This document shows positions 1 to 7,960 of a stretch of DNA of 64,000 nt, one piece after another. The translations under genes were made by a program, and so were the position numbers. The notes under the pieces were generated by a model that saw nothing but the letters and a program-made list of their open reading frames with translations, did no database searches and was not told the DNA's origin. How positions within the stretch are numbered: the first letter of the stretch is position 1; every line of letters starts with the position of its first letter. This DNA comes from Betaproteobacteria bacterium (GTDB taxonomy: Bacteria > Pseudomonadota > Gammaproteobacteria > Burkholderiales > JAEUOS01): contig JAQGMJ010000040.1 of the NCBI GenBank assembly GCA_028292405.1, positions 62,001 to 126,000 on the forward strand. The letters run 5' to 3'.

Positions 1-1
1 G

Positions 2-28
2 CTCGACATGCAAAAAGTGCAGGCATAG
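2..28 (+). CDS. possible 3' end of an upstream gene
   Basis: One reading frame is open from the window edge to a TAG at 26-28 and would encode the last residues LDMQKVQA of a gene lying mostly outside the window. The next ATG begins 2 bases later, which is the spacing expected inside an operon. The fragment is too short to assign and may be chance. Confidence 0.25.
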   Translation, partial: LDMQKVQA

Positions 29-30
29 CG

Positions 31-577
31 ATGACCCGCGAAGAGATCGTCAGTGAATTCAACCGGCTGCTCGACGACCACGTGGTCTGGCGCCGCGGAC
101 ATTGGGATCACCGCTCCTACAAACTGGCGTTTTTCAAGCTATTTCGCGCGGCCTACGAAGGCGGCTTTTTTCCGCCTGCGCGGGCGCTACGCGCTGACCG
201 GCGAGCGGGTGCGGGAAGAAATCATCGAGACCTGGATCACTATGGCCTCTCCTAAGAACACTTATAAGCTCGGCCTGCTACAACAAATGGCCGTGGAATG
301 GGATGCTAGCGCCCTATGCTGTGAATTCCTTGCGCAAAAGACGACGAGAATCGGTCCGAATACTGCGTCGAAAATGCGCGCGAGGGAACGGCCCTCGCTG
401 TGCTTTTCTCCTTGTTTCGGCCCGATTTCGTCGCTTTCGCTATCGCAAGGAATTCACCGGATAGGGCGCTTGCGCTACGCCTGGTATATGGACCCGGCGC
501 ACAAAATGACCTCCACCGGACGCTGGAAAGATACGCAGGAAATGAAGGCGATGCCGCCGGCCGGCAAATCGCACTGA
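31..577 (+). pseudogene. small unidentified ORF, frameshifted and interrupted by a palindromic insert
   Basis: Frame 1 starts MTREEIVSEFNRLLDD and reads sensibly to ...YEGGFF near 172. A run of six T there ends the sensible frame. With five T the reading passes into frame 2 as ...FFRLRGRYALTG. Frame 2 stays open to 577 but from about 308 to 470 it crosses a long inverted repeat of non-protein character. Removing 162 nt of that insert would join ...VEWDA to LRYAWYMDPAHK in frame. The gene ends 9 nt before hyuA and so probably belonged to the same operon. I do not recognise the family. The T-run indel could be a sequencing error; the insert looks real. Confidence 0.55.
308..470. mobile_element. 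palindromic MITE-like element inside the first ORF
   Basis: Positions 308-334 and 444-470 are inverted copies with 25 of 27 positions complementary; the perfect core is TGAATTCCTTGCG at 322-334 against its complement at 444-456. The complementarity continues inward with gaps (for example AATCGG..CCGAA at 349-360 against 417-427) and ends in a central hairpin GCGAGGG/CCCTCGC at 380-398. The whole 163-nt segment can fold as one long hairpin and encodes nothing recognisable. This is the form of a non-autonomous palindromic element. A GCT occurs at both edges (305-307, 468-470), but a target duplication is not convincing. Confidence 0.65.
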
Positions 578-586
578 CGGAAAGCC

Positions 587-2617
587 ATGAGCAAGATTGC
601 AGGCATCGATGTAGGCGGCACCTTTACAGACCTGATTCTCGTCGACGACGAGACCGGCGAGGTGAAGCTCGCCAAGGTGCCGACCACGGTGGAAAACCAG
701 GCCTTCGGCGTGCTCGCCGCGCTGGCTTCAGTGGGTGCCGACCTGAAAAGCCTGGCCGCCATCATCCACGGCACCACCACCACAACTAACGCGATGCTGG
801 AACGCAAGATCGCCCGCGTCGGCCTGATCACCACCCGCGGTTTTCGCGACGTGCTGGAACTCGGGCGCCGCACCCGGCCCAAGGCGTATGGCCTCACCGG
901 CACCTTCGTGCCGCTGATCCCGCGCGAGTTGCGCACCGAGGTGGACGAGCGCATGGATGCGGAGGGCACGGTGTTGCGCCCGCTGGACGAGACCCAGGTG
1001 CGGGCGGCGGTGGAAGTGCTGCTCAAGGGCGGCGCGGAAGCGGTGGTGATCCACTTCCTGCACAGCTATATCAATCCCGCGCACGAGCAGCGCACGGCTG
1101 AGATCGTGCGCTCGATGTGGCCGAACGGCTTTGTCACCGTCGGCCACACCGTGGTGGCGGAATACCGTGAATACGAGCGCGGCGTCACTTCGGCGGTGAA
1201 CGCGGCGGTGCAGCCGGTGCTCTCGCGTTATATCGAGCGCTTGCAAACGGAGTTGAAGAAGCAGGGCTTCGCCAAGGAGTTGCTGGTGATGCAGGGCAAC
1301 GGCGGTACGGTGGCTTCGTCCATCGTCGCCGAAGCCGCGGTGAACACCGTGATGTCCGGCCCGGCTTCCGGCGTGATCGCCGCTGCCTATACTGGCGTGC
1401 AATCCGGCTACCCCAATCTCGTCACCTACGACATGGGCGGCACCTCCTCCGATGTTGCGCTGATCAAGGATGGCTTGCCCTCGGTCTCCAGCGAACTGGA
1501 GCTTGAGTATGCGATGCCGATCCACGTGCCGATGGTCGATGTGCACACCATCGGCGCCGGCGGTGGCTCGCTCGCCTATGTGGACAGTTCGGGCATGCTG
1601 CACGTCGGCCCGGAGAGCGCGGGGGCGACGCCGGGGCCGATCTGCTACGCGCGCGGTGGCACGCGGCCGACCATCACCGACGCCAACCTGGTGCTCGGGC
1701 GCCTGAACCCGGACAAGCTGCTGTCGGTGCAAAGCCCGGTGCCGATGGCGCGCATCCGCGAATTGATGGTCGAGCACGTCGGCGCGCCTCTGGGGCTGGA
1801 TGCGGATGCCGCCGCCGCCGCCATCCTGCGCATCGCCAACGACAAAATGGCCGGCGCGGTGCGCATGGTCAGCTTGGCGCGCGGCCACGACCCGCGCGAC
1901 TTCGCGCTGTTCGGCTTCGGCGGCGCCGGCCCCCTGCATGCGGTGGCGCTGGCACGCGAACTGGCTATCCCGAAGGTGCTGATCCCGGCGCGCCCGGGTC
2001 TTACCAATGCGCTCGGCTGTACCGTGGCCGATGTGCGTCACGACTATGTGCGTACCATCAACCGGCCGCTGACGCAGGTCGAGGCGGGTGTGATCGCGCA
2101 GGCCTTCGAGGCGCAGATCGCCCTGGGGCAGGCGACCATCGCGCGCGAGAATGTTGCGGTCGAAAACATCCAGACCGTGCATCGCGCCGACATGCAGTTC
2201 CAGGGGCAAAGCCATATTCTCACGGTGGCGATTGCCGACCTGAATATCAGCCTCGATGAATTGCGACTTGCCTTCGAGGCCGCCTACTGGCAACGCTTCC
2301 AGGTGGAACTGAAGGAAATCCGACCGGTGCTGGTGAACCTGCATACCGCGGTGATCGGCAAGCGCAAACCGGTGGCGCTGAAAAGCATCGCCGCCGCCAC
2401 GCCGAAGGCCAGTTTGAAGGAGGCCGAGATCGGGCGGCGCCAGGTCTGGTTCGAAGGCGGCTGGGCCGACACGCCGGTTTACCGGCGCGAGTTGTTGCCG
2501 GAAGGCGCGCGCTTCGATGGCCCGGCGATCATCGAGCAACTCGATTGCACCACGGTGATCGAGCCCGGTAACCGCGCCGAGCAAGACGCCATCGGCAACC
2601 TCATCATCACCGTGTAG
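587..2617 (+). CDS. hyuA: hydantoinase/oxoprolinase family protein, subunit A
   Basis: A 676-residue member of the HyuA family, the ATP-dependent partner in N-methylhydantoinase, 5-oxoprolinase and acetone or acetophenone carboxylase systems. Residues 8-15 (DVGGTFTD) form the phosphate-binding turn of the actin-like ATPase fold. A second nucleotide motif, YDMGGTSSDVALI, starts near residue 281, and GFGGAGPLHA lies near residue 443. The length fits stand-alone A subunits (about 680-700) rather than the fused eukaryotic oxoprolinase. ATG follows GGAAAG closely. hyuB starts 14 nt downstream, so the two are one operon and presumably one cytoplasmic enzyme. The true substrate (hydantoin, 5-oxoproline or a ketone) cannot be told from sequence. 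Confidence 0.9.
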   Translation: MSKIAGIDVGGTFTDLILVDDETGEVKLAKVPTTVENQAFGVLAALASVGADLKSLAAIIHGTTTTTNAMLERKIARVGLITTRGFRDVLELGRRTRPKAYGLTGTFVPLIPRELRTEVDERMDAEGTVLRPLDETQVRAAVEVLLKGGAEAVVIHFLHSYINPAHEQRTAEIVRSMWPNGFVTVGHTVVAEYREYERGVTSAVNAAVQPVLSRYIERLQTELKKQGFAKELLVMQGNGGTVASSIVAEAAVNTVMSGPASGVIAAAYTGVQSGYPNLVTYDMGGTSSDVALIKDGLPSVSSELELEYAMPIHVPMVDVHTIGAGGGSLAYVDSSGMLHVGPESAGATPGPICYARGGTRPTITDANLVLGRLNPDKLLSVQSPVPMARIRELMVEHVGAPLGLDADAAAAAILRIANDKMAGAVRMVSLARGHDPRDFALFGFGGAGPLHAVALARELAIPKVLIPARPGLTNALGCTVADVRHDYVRTINRPLTQVEAGVIAQAFEAQIALGQATIARENVAVENIQTVHRADMQFQGQSHILTVAIADLNISLDELRLAFEAAYWQRFQVELKEIRPVLVNLHTAVIGKRKPVALKSIAAATPKASLKEAEIGRRQVWFEGGWADTPVYRRELLPEGARFDGPAIIEQLDCTTVIEPGNRAEQDAIGNLIITV

Positions 2618-2631
2618 GCGCTGGAGAACCC

Positions 2632-4335
2632 ATGAGCCCATCCGCCATCTCCGTCACGATAGACCCGGTCACCCTCGCGGTATTGCAAAGCGGCCTGCAG
2701 CAGGTATGCAACGAAATGGACCTGGCCTTCGTGCGCGCCGCATTCTCGCCGGTGATCGCCGAGGCCCTGGACCGCTCCAACGGTATCTACCACCGCGACA
2801 ACGGCGAGCTGATCGCGCAAGGCGAGCTCGGCCTGCCGGTCTTCGTCGGCACCATGCAGTTCTCGGTGCAGGCGGTGATCGATCGCATCAAGCAGTACAA
2901 CATCGTCGTCCATCCGGGCGACGTGTTCATCCTCAACGACCCCTATCTCGGCGGCACCCACTTGATGGACGTGAAGTTCGTCAAACCGTTTTTCTACCAG
3001 GGCAAGCTGTGGTGCTGGCTGGCCAACACCGGCCACTGGCCCGACACCGGCGGCATGGTCCCGGGCGGCTTCTCGGCCAATGCCACCGAAGTCGAGCAGG
3101 AAGGCTTGCGCCTGCCGCCGGTCAAGCTGTACAAGAAGGACGAGATCGATGACGAGATTCTTTCCATCATCCTGTCCAATATCCGCGTGGCGGACCAGCG
3201 CATCGGCGACATCAAGGCGCAGGCAGCGGCGCTGGCCACCGGGGAAAAGCGCCTCGGCGCGGTTCTCGACCGCTACGGCGCGGACACGGTGGACGCGGCC
3301 ATCGCCGAATTGAAATCACGGGCGGCAGCGCAAATGCGCGCCAAGATTGGGACGATTCCGGATGGCGTCTATGAAGGCGAGGCCTTTGTCGATTCCGATG
3401 GCGTGGTCAACCAACCCCTGCGCATCGCGATGAAAATCACCAAGTCCGGCGATACCCTGCACTTCGACATGGGCGGCTCCTCGCCCCCCTGCCGCGGGCC
3501 GATGAACAGCGTCATCGCCACTACGCGTTCGTCCATCTACCTCGCGGTCAAGCATGTGTTTCCGGACGTGCCGATCAACGCCGGCACCTTCGCGCCGCTC
3601 GATATCAAGGACCCGGAGGGCACCTTCCTCTACGCGCGCTATCCGCGCCCTGTTTCTGGCTGCGCGGCGGAAGTCAGCCAGCGCATCGCCGAGGCGGTGT
3701 TCGCGGCGCTCGCCAAGGCCCTGCCGAACGAGTTGTTCGGCGCGCCGGCCGGCACCAGCGGCAACCTGAGCATCGGCGGCACCGACCCGAAAAGCGGCCG
3801 GCCCTATGTGATGTACGTGATCTCCGGCGGTGGCTACGGCGGCAACGCGCACGGCGACGGCATTTCCAACGGTTGCTCGACCATCGGCATTTCCAAGACC
3901 ACGCCGGTCGAGATCATGGAGCAGCGCTACCCGGTGCTGTTCGAGGAATTCTCATTGCATGAAAATTCGGGCGGCGCCGGCGAGCATCGCGGCGGCTTTG
4001 GCGTCAATTACAAAATCCGCATCCGTCGCGGCGAAGCCACTGCCTCGATGGTGATGGACCACGGCCGTACCGGTCCGCAGGGCGCCCGGGGCGGCGGCGA
4101 CGGCGGGCTCAACACGGTGCGCATCATGCGCGACGGCGTGCCGTACGTGCCGGCGCATTTGTCCAAGGACCAGAGCATCTCCCTGAGCGCGGGAGACGTG
4201 ATTGAAGTCTCCACCCCCGGTGGCGGCGGCTATGGCGAGCCGGGCAGACGCTCCAAGGAGTCGATCGAGCGCGACATCGCGCGCGGCTACTACACGCGCG
4301 AAGAAGCCGCGAAGATGTACGGCATCGCCCTCTAA
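2632..4335 (+). CDS. hyuB: hydantoinase/oxoprolinase family protein, subunit B
   Basis: A 567-residue HyuB-type subunit, partner of the preceding ATPase subunit. Family features seen are the N-terminal DPVTLAVLQSGLQQVCNEMD, the FILNDPYLGGTHLMD segment near residue 103, and the glycine-rich C-terminal TPGGGGYGEP near residue 530. It carries no signal peptide and acts in the cytoplasm. The start is well set by GGAG at 2622-2625. It ends the operon; the next gene is convergent, 19 nt beyond the stop. As with HyuA, the amide-, lactam- or ketone-type substrate is not determined. Confidence 0.9.
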   Translation: MSPSAISVTIDPVTLAVLQSGLQQVCNEMDLAFVRAAFSPVIAEALDRSNGIYHRDNGELIAQGELGLPVFVGTMQFSVQAVIDRIKQYNIVVHPGDVFILNDPYLGGTHLMDVKFVKPFFYQGKLWCWLANTGHWPDTGGMVPGGFSANATEVEQEGLRLPPVKLYKKDEIDDEILSIILSNIRVADQRIGDIKAQAAALATGEKRLGAVLDRYGADTVDAAIAELKSRAAAQMRAKIGTIPDGVYEGEAFVDSDGVVNQPLRIAMKITKSGDTLHFDMGGSSPPCRGPMNSVIATTRSSIYLAVKHVFPDVPINAGTFAPLDIKDPEGTFLYARYPRPVSGCAAEVSQRIAEAVFAALAKALPNELFGAPAGTSGNLSIGGTDPKSGRPYVMYVISGGGYGGNAHGDGISNGCSTIGISKTTPVEIMEQRYPVLFEEFSLHENSGGAGEHRGGFGVNYKIRIRRGEATASMVMDHGRTGPQGARGGGDGGLNTVRIMRDGVPYVPAHLSKDQSISLSAGDVIEVSTPGGGGYGEPGRRSKESIERDIARGYYTREEAAKMYGIAL

Positions 4336-4354
4336 GGCGATTCAGGCGGCAGCG

Positions 4355-5176
4355 CTACTTCGCCGCCGGCGGGGACGCTTCGGCGGTGTTCTTGCCCATC
4401 TGCTCGAAGACCGCGCGCGCCACCGGCATCAACTCTTCGCGGCTGAGGTCGCCCGAAAGGGCATAGGCGCGATTGCCTTCCGCCCAGTAGAAATTGTTGA
4501 CGTTGCGCACCCGCTCGAAACGAAAGGCGCTTTCCCGCGGGCCGGCGGCGCCGGGCGCCAGGGTGGAAAGATAAAGCGTCAGGCGCTTGCCCGCGGTGTT
4601 CTGATACATGAACTGCGCCACCGGCCGGTCCTCGCCCGGCAGCAGGCGCCCCCCGACCAGCTGAAAGCCCTGCGGCCCCAGTATGGGTGCGCGCACCGGC
4701 GTGGCCAGGCGCGCCGAAAGCCAGCGCGTCAGATGTGCCTCGTCGCTGGCCGAAACCTCTACCGGATGGCGCACCTCGGGCGAATACACTGCAAAAGCCA
4801 CCGCCGCTCGCTGCGGCAACGCGGCCATCGCATCAACCGGAGCGCTCTTGTCAAAACGCGCGTGGCCGAACCAGCCGCCGGCGGCGCAGGCGCCGGTCAG
4901 CAGCAACAGGCCGGCAACGCGGCGGAACATCGACTGGTTGGCGGCGGCGCGCTTGCGCGCCGGGCCGCTGCGCACGGTCTCCAGCATATCGGCGGGCATC
5001 GGCTCGCCCAGCAAGGGGTCATAACGCTGGTGCAGCAGGCCGCGCTGCCGGCGATACGCTTCCGCCTGGCGTGCCCGCGCCGGGTCGGCCGCGACCCAGG
5101 CGGCAACCTCGCTGGCCTGCGCCGGCGGCAACTCGTCGTCGACCAGGCGATGGATATCGGATTCGGAGAACATCAT
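4355..5176 (-). CDS. membrane-anchored anti-sigma factor
   Basis: A 273-residue protein whose gene overlaps the ECF sigma gene by four bases (ATGA), the usual sigma/anti-sigma coupling. The N-terminal 80 residues (SESDIHRLVDDELPPAQASEV) resemble the helical anti-sigma domain but lack the His-Cys-Cys zinc ligands of ZAS proteins. One membrane segment lies at about 86-105. The C-terminal 165 residues would be periplasmic and probably sense the signal. It would hold the sigma factor inactive at the membrane until stimulated. Identification rests on context plus topology. Confidence 0.8.
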   Translation of the reverse strand: MMFSESDIHRLVDDELPPAQASEVAAWVAADPARARQAEAYRRQRGLLHQRYDPLLGEPMPADMLETVRSGPARKRAAANQSMFRRVAGLLLLTGACAAGGWFGHARFDKSAPVDAMAALPQRAAVAFAVYSPEVRHPVEVSASDEAHLTRWLSARLATPVRAPILGPQGFQLVGGRLLPGEDRPVAQFMYQNTAGKRLTLYLSTLAPGAAGPRESAFRFERVRNVNNFYWAEGNRAYALSGDLSREELMPVARAVFEQMGKNTAEASPPAAK

Positions 5177-5691
5177 TTGACGACCTTTAACTGTACCTGC
5201 GATGCGCCGGTCGCGCCATCGCCTTCCAGCAGCAGGGCAAGGCGGCCGCGGGCGCGCGCCAGGCGCGACATCACCGTGCCGATCGGCAAGCCCAGCGTAT
5301 GCGCCGCTTCATCGTAGGAAAAGCCTTCCAGCGTGACCAGCAGCAGCACCTCGCGCTGCTCGTCAGGCAGGCGCTGCAGGGCGCTGTTCAATCCGCTCAA
5401 TTGTGCCAGGGTGTCGGCGCTGGCGCTGCGGTCTTCCAGTTCCAGCCCGGCATCCGGGTCCAGCGACTCCGGCGCCAGCGCGGCGCGCCGCACCTGGTTG
5501 ACGAAGACGTTGTGCATGATGGTGAAGGTCCAGGCCCGCAGGTCGGTGCCGGGGCGCCATAGCGCCCACTTCGAAAGCGCGCGCTCCAGGGTGTCCTGCA
5601 CCAGGTCGTCGGCGCGGAAGCGCTCGCCCGTCAGCGCCCGCGCGTAGCGGCGCAGGCGCGGTATCAGGGCAACGAGCGCTTCCTGTTCCAT
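5173..5691 (-). CDS. ECF-type RNA polymerase sigma factor
   Basis: A 172-residue sigma-70 family protein with only regions 2 and 4. Region 2 shows ADDLVQDTLERAL followed by DLRAWTFTIMHNVFVN. Region 4 shows LPDEQREVLLLVTLEGFSYDEAA and the helix-turn-helix LPIGTVMSRLARARGRL. I chose the ATG at 5691 (MEQEALVALIPRLRR) because the longer upstream reading is arginine-rich, non-conserved sequence that overlaps the preceding gene's end. The gene lies 20 nt after a secreted-protein gene on the same strand and overlaps its anti-sigma factor, so the whole minus-strand set is probably one transcription unit. Confidence 0.88.
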   Translation of the reverse strand: MEQEALVALIPRLRRYARALTGERFRADDLVQDTLERALSKWALWRPGTDLRAWTFTIMHNVFVNQVRRAALAPESLDPDAGLELEDRSASADTLAQLSGLNSALQRLPDEQREVLLLVTLEGFSYDEAAHTLGLPIGTVMSRLARARGRLALLLEGDGATGASQVQLKVVK

Positions 5692-5711
5692 CTCTGGCGT
5701 TTGCGTGACGG

Positions 5712-6074
5712 TTACTTGGCGACGTGCCAGACGCCGTTGACGCCATCCCCGGTCTTGTCGCCGGCCTTGGTGTCTTTTGCCCAGAAGTACAACGGCTTGT
5801 CCTTGTAGGCCCACTGCTTCTTGCCGTCTTCGCGGGTGATCACGGTGTAGCCGGCTTCGGCCTTGTCGGCGTCGGTGGCCATCAGCGGCGGCCAGTTGGC
5901 GGCGCAGGGGCCGTTGCAGGCGGACTTGCCGGTGCTGTCCTTGTCGAAGGTGTAGAGGGTCATGCCGTTGCTGCCCATCAGCATGCCGTCGCCCATTTTC
6001 GCGGGCGGGGCGGCGTGGGCGGCAAGTGAAAGGCCAAGGGCGAAGGCGGTGAGGGTGGTACGGGTCAGATTCAT
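5712..6074 (-). CDS. secreted PF03640-type repeat protein
   Basis: A 120-residue exported protein. After a Sec signal peptide (MNLTRTTLTAFALGLSLAAHA) come two copies of the YxFxxD-type repeat: MTLYTFDKDSTGKSACNGPCAANWPPL and the region around KKQWAYKDKPLYFW. This matches the secreted-repeat/lipoprotein family COG4315, of unknown function, often found with ECF sigma genes. The ATG at 6074 is preceded by GGAGAC. It is a paralogue of the adjacent lipoprotein gene. Two cysteines in the CNGPC motif could form a disulphide or bind a ligand. Confidence 0.85.
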   Translation of the reverse strand: MNLTRTTLTAFALGLSLAAHAAPPAKMGDGMLMGSNGMTLYTFDKDSTGKSACNGPCAANWPPLMATDADKAEAGYTVITREDGKKQWAYKDKPLYFWAKDTKAGDKTGDGVNGVWHVAK

Positions 6075-6127
6075 CTTGGTGTCTCCGGGTCTGGGTTGAA
6101 AAAGGCGCAATGCCTGCTGGGTAAACA

Positions 6128-6156
6128 GGCGCGCGGGACGCTTATTCCCGCGCGCC
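6128..6156. repeat. intercistronic hairpin, copy 1
   Basis: An 11-bp perfect inverted repeat, GGCGCGCGGGA at 6128-6138 and TCCCGCGCGCC at 6146-6156, with a 7-nt loop. It sits between the two paralogous secreted-protein genes. No U-tract follows on the minus strand, so it looks more like a message-stabilising or processing hairpin than a full terminator. Confidence 0.6.
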
Positions 6157-6170
6157 GGCGCAGTAGATAT

Positions 6171-6542
6171 TTATAGCTTGGCCAAGTGCCAAGCGCCGTT
6201 CATGAAGCCGTCGCCGAGCTTGTCGCCGGGCTTCTGGTCCTTGACGAAGTAGTACAGGGGCTTGCCCTTGTAGGCGTATTGCTTCTTGCCGTCGTCACGG
6301 ATGATGACGGTGTATTCGCCATAGGGCTGGGCGCGGTCGGCGGCGATCAGGGCCGGCCAGTTGCTGGCGCAGAAGCCGTTGCAGACGGATTTGCCGTTGC
6401 CCGCGGTATCCCGGTCGAAGGTGTAGAGCGTCATGCTAGTGGCGCCGGTGAGAGCGCCGCCTTCCATTTTCGCCGGCGGGCTGGCGCAGGCGCCGAGGGC
6501 CAGCGCGGCCAGGGCGATGATGGCGGAATATTTATTCTTCAT
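6171..6542 (-). CDS. PF03640-type lipoprotein
   Basis: A 123-residue paralogue of the next gene downstream. The N-terminus MKNKYSAIIALAALALGAC ends in a lipobox (LGAC, Cys19), so it should be lipid-anchored in the membrane, facing the periplasm. Two repeats follow: MTLYTFDRDTAGNGKSVCNG with FCASNWPAL, then KKQYAYKGKPLYYFVKDQ. The function is unknown for the family. Tandem position and shared flanking hairpins point to a local duplication. Likely co-transcribed with the ECF sigma gene. Confidence 0.85.
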   Translation of the reverse strand: MKNKYSAIIALAALALGACASPPAKMEGGALTGATSMTLYTFDRDTAGNGKSVCNGFCASNWPALIAADRAQPYGEYTVIIRDDGKKQYAYKGKPLYYFVKDQKPGDKLGDGFMNGAWHLAKL

Positions 6543-6592
6543 GCAGATGCTCCCTTTTGTGAAGGCGGATCGCCTGCATGGTGAACGCGCGC

Positions 6593-6612
6593 GCGGGAAG
6601 CTTTATTCCCGC
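6593..6612. repeat. intercistronic hairpin, copy 2
   Basis: Inverted repeat GCGGGAA (6593-6599) and TTCCCGC (6606-6612) around a 6-nt loop, 10 nt past the stop of the TPR gene on the minus strand. Its stem and loop text resembles the hairpin at 6128-6156, as if copied along with the neighbouring gene. Confidence 0.55.
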
Positions 6613-6622
6613 ACGCGGGGAA

Positions 6623-7099
6623 TTACTTGGGATTCTTCTTGTAGTCGGCCACCGCAACGGCCAGCGTCTTGTACTCGGTGCAGGACTGGCCGCAGATCTT
6701 GTCCAGCTTGGCTAGCTGCTGCTCGGCCAGCGCGACGTTGCCGCGGTTCAGGTAGGCCTGGCCCAGATATTCGTTGGCGCCCTTGTGGTTCGGGTTGATC
6801 GCCAGCGCCGAGGTGTAGTACTTGATGCCCTCGTCCCAGTTGCCGCTGTTGCGGTAGGCGTAGCCCAGGTAGCTGTGGATGTCGGCGTTGTTCTTGTCTT
6901 CGGCCAGCGCCTTTTTCAGGTGGCTGATGGCGTTGTTCCAATCCTTCTTGTCGATCGCCGTGCGGCCCTGCTCGAACTCGCTGGCGGTGAATTGTTTCGG
7001 CGTGGAATCGAAGCTTCCGCCGGCGGCCCAGGCGCTGGAATAAAACGCGCTCGCGGCGAGTAAGACGGAAATCGTGGTCTTGCGCAGGATGTTTTGCAT
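6623..7099 (-). CDS. periplasmic tetratricopeptide repeat protein
   Basis: A 158-residue exported protein. A Sec signal peptide (SVLLAASAFYSSAWA) is followed by at least three TPR helices pairs between about residues 40 and 140, including NNAISHLKKALAEDKNNADIHSYLGYAYRNSG and the next copies ending GNVALAEQQLAKL. TPRs mediate protein-protein contacts. It is the first gene of the minus-strand set that ends in the ECF sigma and anti-sigma genes. A start RBS of the AGGGAGT type precedes the ATG. Confidence 0.85.
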   Translation of the reverse strand: MQNILRKTTISVLLAASAFYSSAWAAGGSFDSTPKQFTASEFEQGRTAIDKKDWNNAISHLKKALAEDKNNADIHSYLGYAYRNSGNWDEGIKYYTSALAINPNHKGANEYLGQAYLNRGNVALAEQQLAKLDKICGQSCTEYKTLAVAVADYKKNPK

Positions 7100-7222
7100 G
7101 GCTACTCCCTTTAAGTGACGGTTACGCTGCTGTATACGGCTGCTCGCAGGGGGTGGATGCGTGCGAAACCCCCCGATCCGCTACACTTGTGCGACAAAAT
7201 CACAATATCGGAGACAAGAACC

Positions 7223-7945
7223 GTGTTCCAGGACGTATTCAAGGACAAAGCCGTGCTGATTTCCGGTGGCAGCAGCGGCATCGGCTTCGGTATCGCGCGG
7301 GCATTTCACGCCGCGGGCGCCAAGGTGACGATCACCGGCCTGACCGAGCCCGAACTGGCCGACGCCCGCGCCGCCGGCATCGCCGCCGTGACCCTCGACG
7401 TGGCGAACCTGGAGGCTTGCAGAAAACTCCTCGGTACCTTCAGCACGCTCGACGTGCTGGTGAACTGCGCCGGCATGATCCGCCGCGCCAATGCCGAGCA
7501 CGACCCCGAACAGTTCGCCCAGGTGATCGACGTCAACCTCAACGGCACCCAGCGCATGTGCGCCCTGGCGCGTCCGCTGCTGGCGAAGAGCAAAGGCAGC
7601 ATTGTCAACACCGCTTCGATGCGCAGCTTCACCGGCGCTGCCGTCACGCCGGCCTACGCCGCCAGCAAGGGCGCGGTGATGCAACTGACCAAATCGCTGG
7701 CGATCGCTTATGCCGACGAGGGTATCCGCGTCAATGCCATCGCCCCGGGCTGGGTGAAGACGCCGCTGACCAAGGCGCTGCGCGAAAATCCGGAGCTCAA
7801 TAAGGCGGTGATCGACCGCACGCCGATGAAGCGCTGGGCCGACCCGGAAGACATGGCCGGGCCGGTGATGTTCCTGTGTTCGCCCGCCGCGGCTTTTGTC
7901 ACCGGCGTCATCCTGCCGGTGGACGGCGGCTACCTGACGATGTAG
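7223..7945 (+). CDS. short-chain dehydrogenase/reductase
   Basis: A 240-residue classical SDR. The cofactor motif GGSSGIGFG is at residues 15-23, NCAG at 81-84, and the catalytic set Ser132, Tyr145, Lys149 (YAASK) is intact. I chose the GTG at 7223 since GGAGAC lies 6 nt upstream and this puts the Rossmann motif at the usual distance; the longer reading from 7115 adds 36 atypical residues. It is divergent from the TPR gene. NAD(P)-dependent oxidoreduction of an alcohol, sugar or hydroxyacid is likely; the substrate is unknown. Confidence 0.85.
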   Translation: MFQDVFKDKAVLISGGSSGIGFGIARAFHAAGAKVTITGLTEPELADARAAGIAAVTLDVANLEACRKLLGTFSTLDVLVNCAGMIRRANAEHDPEQFAQVIDVNLNGTQRMCALARPLLAKSKGSIVNTASMRSFTGAAVTPAYAASKGAVMQLTKSLAIAYADEGIRVNAIAPGWVKTPLTKALRENPELNKAVIDRTPMKRWADPEDMAGPVMFLCSPAAAFVTGVILPVDGGYLTM

Positions 7946-7960
7946 AAAGTATCGAGGGGA

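Noticed and set aside
728-2641. 637-codon open frame on the minus strand opposite hyuA
   Set aside because: The hyuA frame has clear family motifs throughout; the antisense frame is His/Arg-rich and has no recognisable fold.
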